Positions 11,987-25,175 of a stretch of DNA of 64,000 nucleotides are shown piece after piece. The stretch is taken from assembly GCA_011316305.1 (NCBI GenBank), contig SAUG01000163.1, positions 1 to 64,000 of the forward strand, given 5' to 3'. The stretch comes from Rusavskia elegans (Eukaryota; Ascomycota; Lecanoromycetes; Teloschistales; Teloschistaceae). The translations under genes were made by a program, and so were the position numbers. Under the pieces are notes generated by a model that saw nothing but the letters and a program-made list of their open reading frames with translations, was not told the origin of the DNA and searched no databases. Each line of letters opens with the position of its first letter. The stretch's first letter is position 1.

Positions 11987-12520
11987 AAGGTGTCCAAGGG
12001 GTACGGCTTGCCTGAGTGTCATGGATCTTTGTGACGAGGTTTGGTGCGAAGTCGAGGGAAAGGCCTTTGCAAACGACGTGGAATGTAAGGAAGATGAAGG
12101 GTGAAGAGGGTATTATTATGTTGAGGATAGCACATGACAGATATCATTTTTTATAAATCGAGTAGCACGGGGGACAATCCATCTCGCGAGAGCTCATTAT
12201 GTCGGTGAACGGCCTGGATTACATGTCCAGATAGAGATCGCAGAATGATCCGAGACAATGGGCCTGTGTTTCTCATCATGATTCAAGCTTCGTCGCTCAT
12301 GTACATAGGCAGCCCGAATCTTCGTTCCGATCAGAGCATTGATCCCGCAGAATCTGAAGCAAACAGGAAAATAGAGTGGTATCTTAAACATATGCTCGAC
12401 CACGCCTGGGTCGAGTAGTCCCCGTCGTGCCCGCCTTCAGAAACCAGGATCCGTAAGCGCGTGACTCATCCAAGACAGTTGTATACGGCAGTCATCATCA
12501 GCCAAGGAAATCTTCACTCG
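11987..12520. other. Intergenic between convergent genes
   Basis: Separates the ends of two converging genes. Nothing beyond short ORFs. Confidence 0.5.
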
Positions 12521-13129
12521 TCAAATGGTCGTCGTCTCCGGTTGACTGGTTGTGAATCCCGAGCGATTGTGACGCGTTTGCCATACATCGAGGGCATGAA
12601 CAGTGGTGGTGACAGAGAACAAAATCCTACAAACAAATTCCATCATCAGCAATCTTAACCTCTTCAATATACTCAAAAAGAGTAGAGTAAGAGAAAAGAG
12701 CAAGCATACCACTCCAAAGCCCCAAACGCAATCGCCGCAACAACATACCCACACGCCTTACCAATACAATACTCAATCCCACCGCGCCAAACCGCCAGCG
12801 CGACGAAGCCCGCGAACCAGAATACCAATGTCGCTACTTCGAGGAGTAAGAACCCGATTTTACTCCATTTGTAGGGGGGCAGCAGCTGGTATTTGAAGAT
12901 GGTGAGGGGTAGCGCGGGGAAGATGGTCCAGACGGAGGCGAAGAGGAGGAATTTGATTGATGGGGGTGGGAGGTAGAATTCGGAGACGACTGTAGGTGTT
13001 GTCATCAATTGGGGTTTTTTATGAATGGGAGGGGAGGGACGTACGGTAGGCACATATGCCGAGGATTATGATGGCGATTAGAGGTTGGAAGATGCGGCAG
13101 CTGAAGTTGAAGGTGTCTGCTATGGCCAT
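12521..13129 (-). CDS. MARVEL-domain-like four-helix membrane protein
   Basis: Three exons on the minus strand (13129-13045, 12989-12710, 12626-12521) give 156 residues. The introns start GTACGT and GTATGC and end CTACAG and TTTGTAG. Four hydrophobic segments are visible: FQPLIAIIILGICAYL, FLLFASVWTIFPALPLTIF, FLLLEVATLVFWFAGFVALA, and VVAAIAFGALEWILFSV spanning the last intron. The length, the short loops and the acidic residue inside helix 3 fit fungal MARVEL proteins, which act at membrane apposition and vesicle sites. The C-terminus is polar and short. No more precise role can be given. Confidence 0.75.
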
Positions 13130-14326
13130 TGTTTAGATGTGAGGTTTGATGCGTGTGGTGAAGAGCTGCTGTTCAGTCTGGTTGCTGTTGTCGAAATGGG
13201 GGAGGTGAGGAATGTAAGGACGACTGCTGCTGCTTGTTGCTCCGCTAGTGCGGGTTGCTGCGGGATTGAAAGGAACGGCAAGCGGTGCGTACATATAGTA
13301 CAGGTCACCGCCGTGACAGGCCATGGTTGCTGATGGAGAGCTCGGGTTCGAGTTCAATCTGCGGAAGCAACGTTCCATGAGGAAAGGCAGCGATATTATA
13401 ATGTTGCAGGGATCTCCTGCAAGGCCGTTTGATGCAATCTTGGCAGCTGGGGAGGACCCTTTTACGGAAGCCGCTAATCTTGCGATGGGTGGGTCTTTGC
13501 GCCCAGCTCACTGGTGGAGAGCTCCCCGAGCCTCCAAGACCCGTCTCTTCCAAGGAGTCAAGGACCGTTCAACACCTTGCTTCCTGTACTACTCCATCCG
13601 GAACCAGCCCACTCGACTCGAATCACAGCTCACCTCAAGTCAAGGAACACCTCTATCAGGGCTATGCTGTCTGGACAAGGACCATCCCAATTGTCAGTCC
13701 GTCTGCTTTCCATCATCAAGGGACCCAATGCGCCGAATGGCCTCTGGCGAGTAACGCGTGTATCGAACCATGACTGATAGAAGTTCGTCGATTTTCGAGC
13801 TCGACGTTGAGCTTGCGGTATCGGCCAGTAATTAACATCAATTGTGAGGACATATCTCGTCTGGTCTCTTTTTCCTTCTCTCGCCGTCTTTTCTGACAAT
13901 AGTATCGTGCCTCGTAAGACGGCCCCGATAATTAATCTTCTTACGTCTCAACTCCATCCACTCTTTCAACTTCGGGCCCAACCCATGATCAGTTCAATTT
14001 GTATCCCGTAAACTCTCCACTGATTGTTTTCAACATTGTTTCCTTTCGTCGAGTTACAGTGACAGGAGGCTTGAAGGCGCTAATCCAAGCATGCGGAGAC
14101 GAAAGGGTACCTTACTGAATGGTGTCATCCCCACTAATTCGTCCAAGTGTGGGGTGACAAGAGCTGTTTAGGAATATCAACTTCGAGCTGTTACTTCCAT
14201 CTTTCTTTAAATTACTAGAGACCTTTTTGCTCCGTGTCGTAATAGTTACAGTTCTCGCCTCTCGTTGTTTCGATTGTACCTGTTGTCTCTCCATCTCAAT
14301 ACCCAGAGCTCGGAAAATTCAACACC
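13130..14326. other. Divergent intergenic region upstream of the MARVEL and sulfhydrylase genes
   Basis: Holds the promoters of two divergently transcribed genes. Overlapping ORFs up to 143 codons (13323-13754) show no family features and are treated as chance. Confidence 0.45.
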
Positions 14327-15948
<1,622 letters not shown>

Positions 15949-16538
15949 ATATAAATACGGCAGCCAAAAGCTGAAGGTGCTCCTATGACTGTTCTCCAGG
16001 AAAGGGGTAGTCAAACGTGATCGTTTGCAAAGCGAACGGTAATGGCTGTCACATGCAACTCAAGATCGCTGCTTCCACAGCATCTTCTTTATCAAACCCG
16101 TCGAGCGGTATACTTACCTTCTACTCCTCCAAAAGTATAAAATTGGTCGGGATCTGCTCTATCTTCCAGACCTTCACTATCTTAACCACCTCTCAAGTAA
16201 AACAGCACATGAGACGGTAAACGTCAGAAAGGGGGATGAGAGTGACGTCATCGTGCATAAGGCCTCGAGATGCCGAGGTCCTGGGTCGTGTCACTGCTGA
16301 TTGTTTCACTCCTCCCAGTACTCCTCTTCATTATTGCCCGAGGCCCCCAGTGATTCTGGGCAAGCGTCTTCACACTCAAGTTCTTTTCGACCGTAATTGA
16401 TCAGGCAACGACAATGTGCTAGTAGGCTATTCAGAAAGAACCCCCGAGTCTTTAGCTAAAGTTCTCTAGATACATCGAGTCTCTCGTCGAAGACCTTCCT
16501 TACTCTCCCCTTGTCTGCTTTGAAAAGCGCAGAGCAAG
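15949..16538. other. Intergenic, promoter region of the acyl-CoA synthetase
   Basis: No gene seen. The stretch is C/T-rich in its last 50 bases before the start codon, as common in fungal promoters. Confidence 0.5.
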
Positions 16539-18868
16539 ATGGCTTTCCTTGAGCGGGCAAAACAGATTGCGGCACCTCCGCCGCCTGGCTCGCCATATTC
16601 GGTCGCGCTGCCTGATTCCCAGCAACCCGGTCGAAGCTCAGTCTACAGACACTGGAGATTTCAAGATGAGCTCCTCAGGTCCCTAGATCCCGATGTCTGT
16701 ACGCCTACGCTCGGAGACTGAGGTCAGGGCCCTCATGATTAACATCCTCGATAGATCCATACTGCTCATCAAGCTTTCGAAGCAGCTGGTACGGTCTCCA
16801 TATCATCCACTTAATGCAATCAACTGAACAAGCTCTCAGCTGCTCGCCTTCCGACAAGCAAAATACTTGGGCACCGACCCTACGACCCGATCACAAAAAC
16901 CTTTGGCCAATACGAGTGGATGGATTATGGCACCGTGCTGAGACGGCGAGCCAATCTGGGCGTCGGCATCGTCGAGATCAACAAGCAAGCAGGGGTACTT
17001 GAGCAGAAATTTGGCATTGGGATCTGGTGTCAGAACAGACCGGAATGGCAACTGATAGGTACGCAGTGTTGGAGCCCGTATTAAGAGACCAACACTGAAG
17101 CCTTCAGATCTTGCGTGCATGTCACAATCGCTGTATTCCGTGTCCCTATACGATACGCTTGGTCCTTCGGCTACAGAATACATCATCAATCATGCAGCCT
17201 TACCGTGTGTCGCTACCTCTCTTCCGCATCTACCCACTCTTTTGAAGCTCAAACCACGGCTGCCCTCATTGAAGATCATCATCTCACTCGATCCGCTTGA
17301 AAACGGTGAAAGAGATGGGTATTCTAAGTATGCATTGCTTCAATCGCTCGCCGCGGACATGGGCATCAAGATATATTCCATAGAGCAGGTCGAAGCGATT
17401 GGGGCAACCTTTGGTACACCAGTCTACAATCCTCCAGGAGCTGAAGATATCATTACGATCAACTACACCTCCGGCACTACTGGGCCACCCAAAGGAGTCA
17501 CTCTTACCCACCGTGCAGCTATCGCCGGAGCCACTGTGTCTCTTTGCTCGGTATCTCAAGGACCAACTGAGGTCTTCCTCTCCTACCTACCACTTGCGCA
17601 CATTTACGGGCGGTGCAGCGAACATGCCTGTCTATGGTCAGGAATGGCAATCGGTTACTTTCATGGCGATATCCTTGGCTTGGTCGATGACATGAAGCTT
17701 CTTCGTCCGACTTGCTTCATTTCAGTGCCACGTCTCTACAACCGTTTCGGTGGCGCCATTCGTGCCGGGACAACGGCGCAGCCGGGCATCAAAGGCCGTA
17801 TCGCCCGCCATATTGTGAATACCAAACTCGCCAACATGGAAGATCCCGAATCAGCATCTGCTACCAACAAGCACGCTGTCTACGATCGCCTTTGGGGCCG
17901 CAAAGTGGCTACTGCGCTCGGTCTTGACCGGACCAGGAACATGATCACAGGGTCGGCTCCTCTAGACCCATCGCTCCATCAATTCTTCCGGGCAGTTCTC
18001 GGCAATAATTTCGTGCAAGGTTATGGACTGACAGAGACCTATGCCGTGAGTCTCTGCCAAGTAGCAGGCGACATGACGACCGGCAACTGTGGCGCGGTAT
18101 CTTTCATCAACGAGATGTGTCTGGCCGATGTACCCGACATGGAGTATCTGACCACTGACAAGCCGCATCCGAGGGGAGAGTTGCTTATCAGAGGCAACTC
18201 TTTATTCACGGGCTATTACAAGGACGAGGAAGCGACCAAGAAGGCTGTCCTACCAGACGGATGGTTCCGAACGGGTGACATTGCCTCGATAGACGAGAAA
18301 GGCCGCTTCAAGATCATCGATCGGGTCAAGAATGTCCTCAAGCTTGCTCAGGGAGAATACATATCTCCTGAGCGCATTGAGAACGTTTACCTCTCGCATC
18401 TAACCTTCCTGGCGCAAGCATACGTACATGGTGATTCGGTGCAGACATGTCTTGTGGCCATTTTCGGTGTAATGCCCGAACTATTTGCACCATTCGTCTC
18501 GAATGTGCTCGGCAAGAAGATATCAGCAACCGACTTGGCAGCTATTGGCGCGGCTTGCAAAGATCCCAAGGTACGAAAGGCAGTGGTCAAGGAGCTAGAA
18601 AAAGTGGGTAGAAAGAACAGCTTCGCAGGATACGAACGAGTCAAGAACTGCTACCTATATCTGGAGCCTTTCACAATTGAGAACGAGCTGCTCACGCCTA
18701 CGTGAGTTTTACACCTTGGACGCGACCTTGATCATCCTACTGACCTGCAGCAGGCTTAAGCTCAAGCGACCACAAACAGCAAAGATGTACAGGAAACAAT
18801 TAGACGAGCTCTATGCCGAGGTTCTGGCTGAGGAGGAGGGTTCAACGAAGGTTAAAGCGAGACTATGA
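16539..18868 (+). CDS. Long-chain fatty-acid acyl-CoA synthetase with PTS1-like C-terminus
   Basis: AMP-forming ligase that activates fatty acids with ATP and CoA. Five exons (16539-16694, 16755-16788, 16840-17058, 17108-18701, 18754-18868) give 705 residues, typical of the Faa family. Landmarks: LGHRPYDP and QYEWMDYG, IGIWCQNRPEWQLI, the P-loop YTSGTTGPPKG near residue 256, SYLPLAHIYGR, FISVPRLYNR, QGYGLTET, the GWFRTGDI signature, and KNVLKLAQGEYISPE near the adenylate/lid lysine. The protein ends in KARL; ARL fits the PTS1 consensus, so import into peroxisomes is likely, as for Faa2-type enzymes. The first donor reads GTCTGT, unusual but needed for frame. The last intron ends in a tandem acceptor, CAGCAG, which could add one Arg. 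Confidence 0.93.
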
Positions 18869-19214
18869 TTCAATGTTCAGGAGTGCATAAGGGAGGCTTT
18901 TCGTAAATTGCTGCAGCAGGTTGCTGGAATAGAGAGCATTCAAGGATCATGTCGTCGTTGACTCCATACTGTGAGATCATCTACTTTACCGGTACTCATC
19001 TCTTATGCTCGGAGGCACATCTCGGTGATAAATGGTTACGGCCCCTGAATATCACGTGCCGTCGTAGCAACGCAAAGCCCTAGCCTGCATCAGCGCGTCT
19101 TAACTCCTCGGTCTGCATTTTCAGATATTGATGAAAAAGGTTGCTGCAAGATCGAGCCAACGTTTGTCACAAGTAGCCGACCAACTGCATTGAAAGATAG
19201 ACGGAAAAGCCGCC
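18869..19214. other. Intergenic between acyl-CoA synthetase and Ssl1
   Basis: Both flanking genes are on the plus strand. Contains the downstream region of the former and the promoter of the latter. No other feature seen. Confidence 0.5.
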
Positions 19215-20901
19215 ATGGTCGAGTCCGATCAAGAATATGCCCCGGACGCATCAGACGACGATCTCGACGCTCACCAAGTCTCAAGACGGGTAGGCGGGCC
19301 CAGAGCGAACAGGCAGATCGAAAGCGCTTTCAATGAAGTCAGAAGGACGTGGGAAGATGTGGAGGAAGGCGAAGATGGTACCATCACCAAGACCATCGAC
19401 AGCCTACTTCAGCAAGGCAAGAGAAAGAGGTGAGCAACCAGGTCAGCTGCTGCCAGAGAATGAGGATCCGGCTCGAGCAATACGAAGCTGAATCATGGGC
19501 TCTGCAGGGCACTCAAGGATACCACGCCGCTCCAGCGAGGCATCATAAGGCACCTGATCATTATCATCGACCTTTCATCTGCAATGACGGAGAAAGACCT
19601 CAGGCCCACTCGCTATCTGCTTACCATTCGCTACTGTCAAGACTTCATCACCGAATTCTTCGAACAGAACCCGATTTCTCAAATTGGTATCATCGGCATG
19701 CGGGACGGACTGGGTGTTCGTGTCAGTGACATGAGCGGAAACCCGAGCGATCATATATCCAATCTACAGGCGCTGCGGAAAGACGACCCCCAAGGTCAAC
19801 CCAGTCTACAGAATGCCCTTGACATGGCTCGTGCTGCTTTGTTGTACGTCTTTTCTTCTGTCACCCTGGGCATCGGCTGTCCTCGTTCTTACATTGGACT
19901 GACTATGACAAAGCCATGCTCCTTCCCATGGAACTCGGGAGATACTTCTACTTTTCGGCTCTCTCCTTTCTTCTGACCCCGGCGATATTCACACTACTAT
20001 CAGCTCTCTCGTGGCTTCCCATATCAATACGACCGTCATCGGCCTCAGCGCCCAAGTGGCCATCTGCCTCACCCTGGTCAAGCGGACCAACCCGCACTCG
20101 AACCCTCAGAAGCATTACAATGTCGCCTTGGATGAGGTGAATTATCGTGAGCTGATTATGCGTCTCGCCACACCCCCAGAAGCGCATACACAGCAAGCTA
20201 GATCTATCGACGACAGCAATGCAAGCTCATTATTAATGATGGGATTCCCGTCCCGAGTCACCGATCCGAAGCCGAGCCTCTGCGCCTGCCACTCTCGTCC
20301 GACAAGTGGTGGCTACCTCTGTTCCCGCTGCTCCTCCAAAGTCTGCTCGCTGCCGACAACATGCCCAGCTTGCTCCCTTACACTGATCTTGTCAACTCAT
20401 CTCGCTCGTAGCTACCACCATCTGTTTCCTTTGCAAAATTGGACCACAGTGCCCTGGTCTCATGCGACTTCATCTGCCCATAAACATAAGACGCTCTGCT
20501 TTGGCTGCCAAGCTCCCTTCCCCACCCATCCAATCAAGACCGCAAAGCAAGTCTCCAAGGCTACTCTTCCTACCAAGCCAGCCTTTTCAGACGCCCGGAA
20601 TGCCCAATCAGCTTCGACTGAGCCATCTATGCCACATCTTAGTCGGCCACGAGCGGACAGTATGAGTCAGAGACAACGTGACGAAGACCAGACCATCAGC
20701 GAAAGCGGACGGTACGCATGTGGAAATTGTGAAGAGTTCTTCTGTGTCGATTGCGATGCCTTTTGCCACGAGATTGTGCATAATTGTCCTGGATGCCTGA
20801 GCCGTGAGGGGGAATTGATGGCCAGGAATGAAGAGCTGGGACAAAACGGTGCAGCGCCAGAGGAAATGGAGGGGCTGGTGACGAACGGAGAAAAGGTGTG
20901 A
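19215..20901 (+). CDS. ssl1: TFIIH subunit Ssl1/p44
   Basis: Core subunit of the transcription/repair factor TFIIH that stimulates the XPD/Rad3 helicase. Three exons (19215-19429, 19508-19843, 19914-20901) give 512 residues. The acidic N-terminus is followed by TTPLQRGIIRHL and a von Willebrand A-type fold: IDLSSAM, RPTRYLL, IGIIGMRDG, then SLQNALDMARAALFH across the second intron, SHGTREILLLFG, SSDPGDIHTTI, INTTVIGLSAQVAIC. The middle part holds paired-Cys motifs (CACH, CSRC, CPAC). The C-terminal finger CGNCEEFFCVDCDAFCHE..HNCPGC lies near residues 450-480, as in Ssl1. Essential nuclear protein. A serine/proline-rich insert of about 60 residues before the last finger is longer than I would expect. 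Confidence 0.95.
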
Positions 20902-21721
20902 GGGACTATTGGGCGCAGCGATGTGCTCCAAAAACATTACTGAAGTATCAAAGAACTTCAGGTGGTATGGGGGGTCCGCATCCGAAATGCGGATAAGAAT
21001 CCAGATATGAGCGCTGGCTCTCATATCCTTCCGGTGGCTGGACTGAAATCGACAGGACGTAGGAAACTTCGGATCCACAATGCCCTATACCAGAACAAAA
21101 GATATGGTGGGAGTTGGCTGTTCTCGGTCCCTATGCCATACTCGCGCAAGTCAAGCTCGTCTGACGGCGCGTATCAGAGCAACGCATCAACCACATATAC
21201 ATGTCGACAGGAGCGTTTGAGGGAAACCTGGACCAGGCCAAATTTCATGCGTCTCCCTTACAATATAGGCCACGCACACCAACCACAGATGATTTAACAG
21301 GCAGCTGCCTTATATTGTAAGCTCCTGGCAATCGATACAACGAAAAACAACATCGAGGTATTCGATTGTTGCCCTCCCTGATTGTCGATCGACTGAATCG
21401 AGTGACCTAGCGGGGGGACGTGATGAAGATTATTACGAACAGTCTGATATAGGTGTCAGTAAGTAGTCTGGAAATAAATTATTTCAGAGACATGCTTCAA
21501 TCCAAATCACGGATACCGGGCCCTAATACATACACCTCAAACATGCTCCTGACCCGCTAATGATTCCGCCGGGGCTATCCTCTACACCTAGTACCATTCA
21601 TTACCTTTCAGTCCCTATCGTAAAAACCGGGAACCAATTTCTCCCCGCTGGTTATTTAGGCTCTTATATTTTATCCCCTTTTCGCTGCTATCAGCGGCCA
21701 TATCTCAGTTCGCATATAAAT

Positions 21722-21722
21722 G

Positions 21723-21746
<24 letters not shown>
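21722..21746. repeat. AT dinucleotide microsatellite
   Basis: About twelve uninterrupted AT/TA units. Confidence 0.9.
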
Positions 21747-21755
<9 letters not shown>

Positions 21756-21949
21756 TAAACCGTCTGACTCCTTTTTCCTTCGATTCCATTACGTAGGTCG
21801 TTCGTTTTGCTTTAGGAGTCGAGGCATCTGGTATTCTTCTATCCGCACGCCGCATTTCTCCTCTCTATCCCGGTTCGTATCAATATGTCCTTCCTTCTCA
21901 TCAATTTCTTCCTTGCTGCTCCACCCCAACTCTATCTATCTACAAGGAG

Positions 21950-22190
21950 GGCATGACTCTCCTCTAGCTATCTTCTATTCCCTTCCCTTCCCTTCTCTTC
22001 CCTTTCCTTCCCCTTCCAATCCACGCCTATCTTAAGTATAACCATACTCCTCTCAGTATATACTCACTCACACCACAAACCATCCCCCCACTCCCGTCTC
22101 CCTATCCACTCCCCTCTCCCTGTCGACTTCCCTCTCCCCACCCCTCCCTCTCTCCACCCCTCCCTCTCTCCTCTCTCCACACACACGATC
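21950..22190. repeat. Pyrimidine-rich low-complexity tract
   Basis: Dominated by CCCTTCC, CTCTCC and similar runs on the plus strand, with very few G residues. Strand asymmetry of this kind can form non-B DNA or act as a promoter element, but no gene start follows. Confidence 0.7.
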
Positions 22191-22354
22191 AGCAGGACCA
22201 TCTTCCCAAAACCATCACACATCACCGCTTAAGAAACAAACAAATCCAAATATCGCAAACTCGTAAAACTCACCCGTTGATTGCTATGATAGATAATAAG
22301 GAATAGATACGTTGGAAACTGGTAGGTAGAACGATAGATATTATTTCTAGCAGA

Positions 22355-22440
22355 GGGTTTAGGAGGTTAGGAGGTTAGGAGGTTAGGAGGTTAGGAGGTT
22401 AGGAGGTTAGGAGATTAGGAGATTAGGAGATTAGGAGATT
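22355..22440. repeat. 8-bp minisatellite, unit GAGGTTAG / GAGATTAG
   Basis: About ten head-to-tail copies. The first six or so read GAGGTTAG and the last four GAGATTAG, so one substitution spread through part of the array. It recalls telomere-like G-rich repeats but is not the TTAGGG repeat and is internal to the window. Confidence 0.9.
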
Positions 22441-23117
22441 ATAAATGCTACTTCTGGCTCCGGCGGATGATGTATGATATAATAGAGAGACTGAAAAAGA
22501 AAGAGACAGATTTGCTGGACGGGATGGGAGGGGAGGGGGGATAATGTAGCGGATTCTTGTAGGTAGTAGGATGGAGGAGTTATTTGAATATTTGTGTTTT
22601 TGGGTTATATTGCTACAGGTGGGTGATGTGATGTGCAAGACAGAGAGGACTGGCGCTTGTATATTCGTTTTTGGGGGAGCGTAATGGTGGGGCGATTATA
22701 GTTTTGCTGGTTGGAGAGTTAAAGGATTCGTGAGTGATCGTTGATAGCTGTGAGGAGTTTTGGGATGGTTTGGTCGGTTGGTTAATTGGTTTGGTAATTC
22801 TCGGGAATTGATGATCACAATGGATATATATTATATTTGTCGGTAAAGAGATACTAGTTGAAACAGAATATCTTCGTATAGCTCACCACCAATATCGACG
22901 ATCACTTTTTCCTCGACTTGACTTGAGAAGCAGAATCGGAAATGTACGATGAATCCCATAGACCGTAAGAAAATGGATCGAAACTCAATACTCTTATTTC
23001 CGCAAATTCCATATTCTTCTGAGATATGAGAGTACATCTTTTCTATTTATATACCATACCACACCCAGGTTCCACACATCCGGTAGCTGCCACAGAGACA
23101 GCGAGACGCCAGCCATG

Positions 23118-25175
23118 ATGGAGATGTTGACTGGCGCTTACTTTGTACTCACGCAATGCAGCGTAAGTTCGATCAACCTTCCATAGACAGACCCAATGGT
23201 CGTTGTCACCTTTCTCGGTGATCAACAAAGTCGCTAGCAGAGGACGACCAGCGACAGCCATGGAGATGATGACTGGCGTTTCCTAGCAGTTCTCCAGTCA
23301 TCATTCGTTCGACCAAAGTATTCGACTCAATGGTCGTTGTCACCTTTCACCATGACGACACAGAAGTTGGAAAGATTGCTGGGGCAGGACATCCCACGCC
23401 AGGCATGGAGATGCTGACTGGCGCTTACTTTGTATTGAATGCGGCGTAAGTTCGATCAACCTTCCACAGACACACCCAATGGTCGTTGTCCCTTTTCGCG
23501 GTGACCACCAAAAGGCCGTCAGCCCAGGATGACCAGGGACAACCATGGAGATGATAACTGGCGCTTCCTAGCAGTTCTCCAGTCGTTGTCCATGAAAACT
23601 GTCCGGACCACAATGGTCGTTGTCACCTTTCACCATCGCGGTACTAAAGTTGGAAAGAGTGTCGGCGCAGGACTACCTTATTCCGCGCCAGCCATGGAGA
23701 TGATGGCTGGCGTTTATTAGCATTTTCCCGTTGTACACTCCGACTCGAGTGGTTGTTGCCACTTTCTTGGTCAAGACGAAATCTCCGAAAGGTACCGTGA
23801 TAAGATGCCAGGGCCAGCCACCTTGGAGATGATGACTGGCGCTTACTAGATAAGCACCGCAGCCGGAATTCTCGTTGTCACCTCTCACGGTGCTGTTAGA
23901 GATTCCCAAAGGACTGTCTGAAAAGGACGACCCAGACCGTCGAGCCACCATGGAGATGATGACTGGCGCTTCCTAGACAGTTTGTTGACCATCTATGGTC
24001 GTCATAAATTTCCGAGGTGGTGGAACATGATTCTGCCAAAAGGCCAGGAAAAGGGGCAGCGGGCCAGTGATGACAACTGGAGCTTGCTTGATAGGCAGCC
24101 CGGCCAGAATAGTCGTTGTCACCTCTCACTGTGCTCATGAAATCCCAGCGGCATCTCTGGGAGTACGACCCAGGCCGTCCAGCCACCATGGAGATGATGA
24201 CTGGCACTTGCTAGAATTCAATTCTTGGTACGTTGCATACCCCTCCAGTCGACTGTCTGTGGTCGTTGTCACCTTCCACGGGGGCGAGGAAGATACTGGC
24301 GAGGTGCCAGTACAAAGCAGCCAGCCATTGATAATGACTAGCGCTTGCTAGTCCTTCCCCTTGTAAATGACCAATCTCCAGGGTCTATATCACCTCGAGC
24401 GTGATACAACAAGATGCCGACCAGCGCCAACCAGCAGCCAGTGATGATGACCGGCGCTTGCTAGGACTTTTGCCCGGAATTGAGATCAGCCTTCTGGGCC
24501 GACCACCCATGGTCGTTGTTACCATTCCAGTTGGCGACAAAAGCATCCCGGTGCGGTGCCAGAGCAGGGCCGGAACACCAACGGTGATGATGACTGGTGC
24601 TTACTATGCATTTCCAGTGGCACCGTAATAGACATTTGACCCAGCCCAGGGTCATTCCCCTTTGCCTCTTTGTCGTAGCCAGGTATCTTCTCAACGAGAG
24701 ACGAGAGAAAAAGACTCGTATGCCACCAGGGCTGATCACTGGCGCTTACCAGGAGTACTGGTGAGGTTGTCATATTTCTATCACCATGGTCGTCGGCGTT
24801 CCATTTGTCATTGTGGCAATAGAAAATTTATGTTGCCGCCTCATGGAACCATCACCATTTCCCTTAAGAGAGAGTCTCCTCTCTTTTGGGGTTGAAAAAG
24901 CACCCCACAATCGTTGTCACCTTTCACGGGGTGACGACACACCCTCCCAAAACAACCTTGAGAGTTCCAAATATTAAGAAATTGATCTTCCTTCCGAGGT
25001 TAGGAAATAGAAACTGCCTCGATGGTTCGGGGCTGGAGAGTTGTTCTGAAAGTCGAGAATGACATTGCAGCTCTAGTCGGCTGCAGTCGAGATATATATA
25101 TATACACAGAGTTTCGTTGCCTGTCATCCCAAGCGGACGGGGCGCCGGATGGTCGTTGTCACCTTTCGCGGCCAT
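23118..25175. repeat. Degenerate tandem array, about 134-bp units with a two-part conserved core
   Basis: Core A (GAGATGATGACTGGCGCTTA and variants) starts near 23121, 23263, 23408, 23548, 23697, 23826, 23953, 24067, 24191, 24330, 24441, 24584 and 24731. Spacing is 111-149 bp. Core B (GGTCGTTGTCACCTTTC and variants) follows each A by 44-77 bp, starting near 23198, 23332, 23481, 23615, 23751, 23871, 23997, 24111, 24261, 24382, 24511 and 24788. Extra B copies without A lie near 24910 and 25151. Sequence between cores differs strongly from unit to unit, while order and direction stay constant. No reading frame runs through it. Units show no RIP-like TpA bias. Confidence 0.85.

Noticed and set aside
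13323..13754. 143-codon plus-strand ORF
   Set aside because: Overlaps other ORFs of similar length in other frames, composition not protein-like, no motif.
22355..22440. Telomere or subtelomere
   Set aside because: The unit is GAGGTTAG, not TTAGGG, the array is under 90 bp, and housekeeping genes lie on both sides.
23118..25175. CRISPR array or introner-like elements
   Set aside because: The organism is a fungus, repeat cores are degenerate and spacing varies, and there are no cas genes. Introner elements sit inside genes as introns, while here only some A cores carry a GTAAGC donor and no exons can be fitted.
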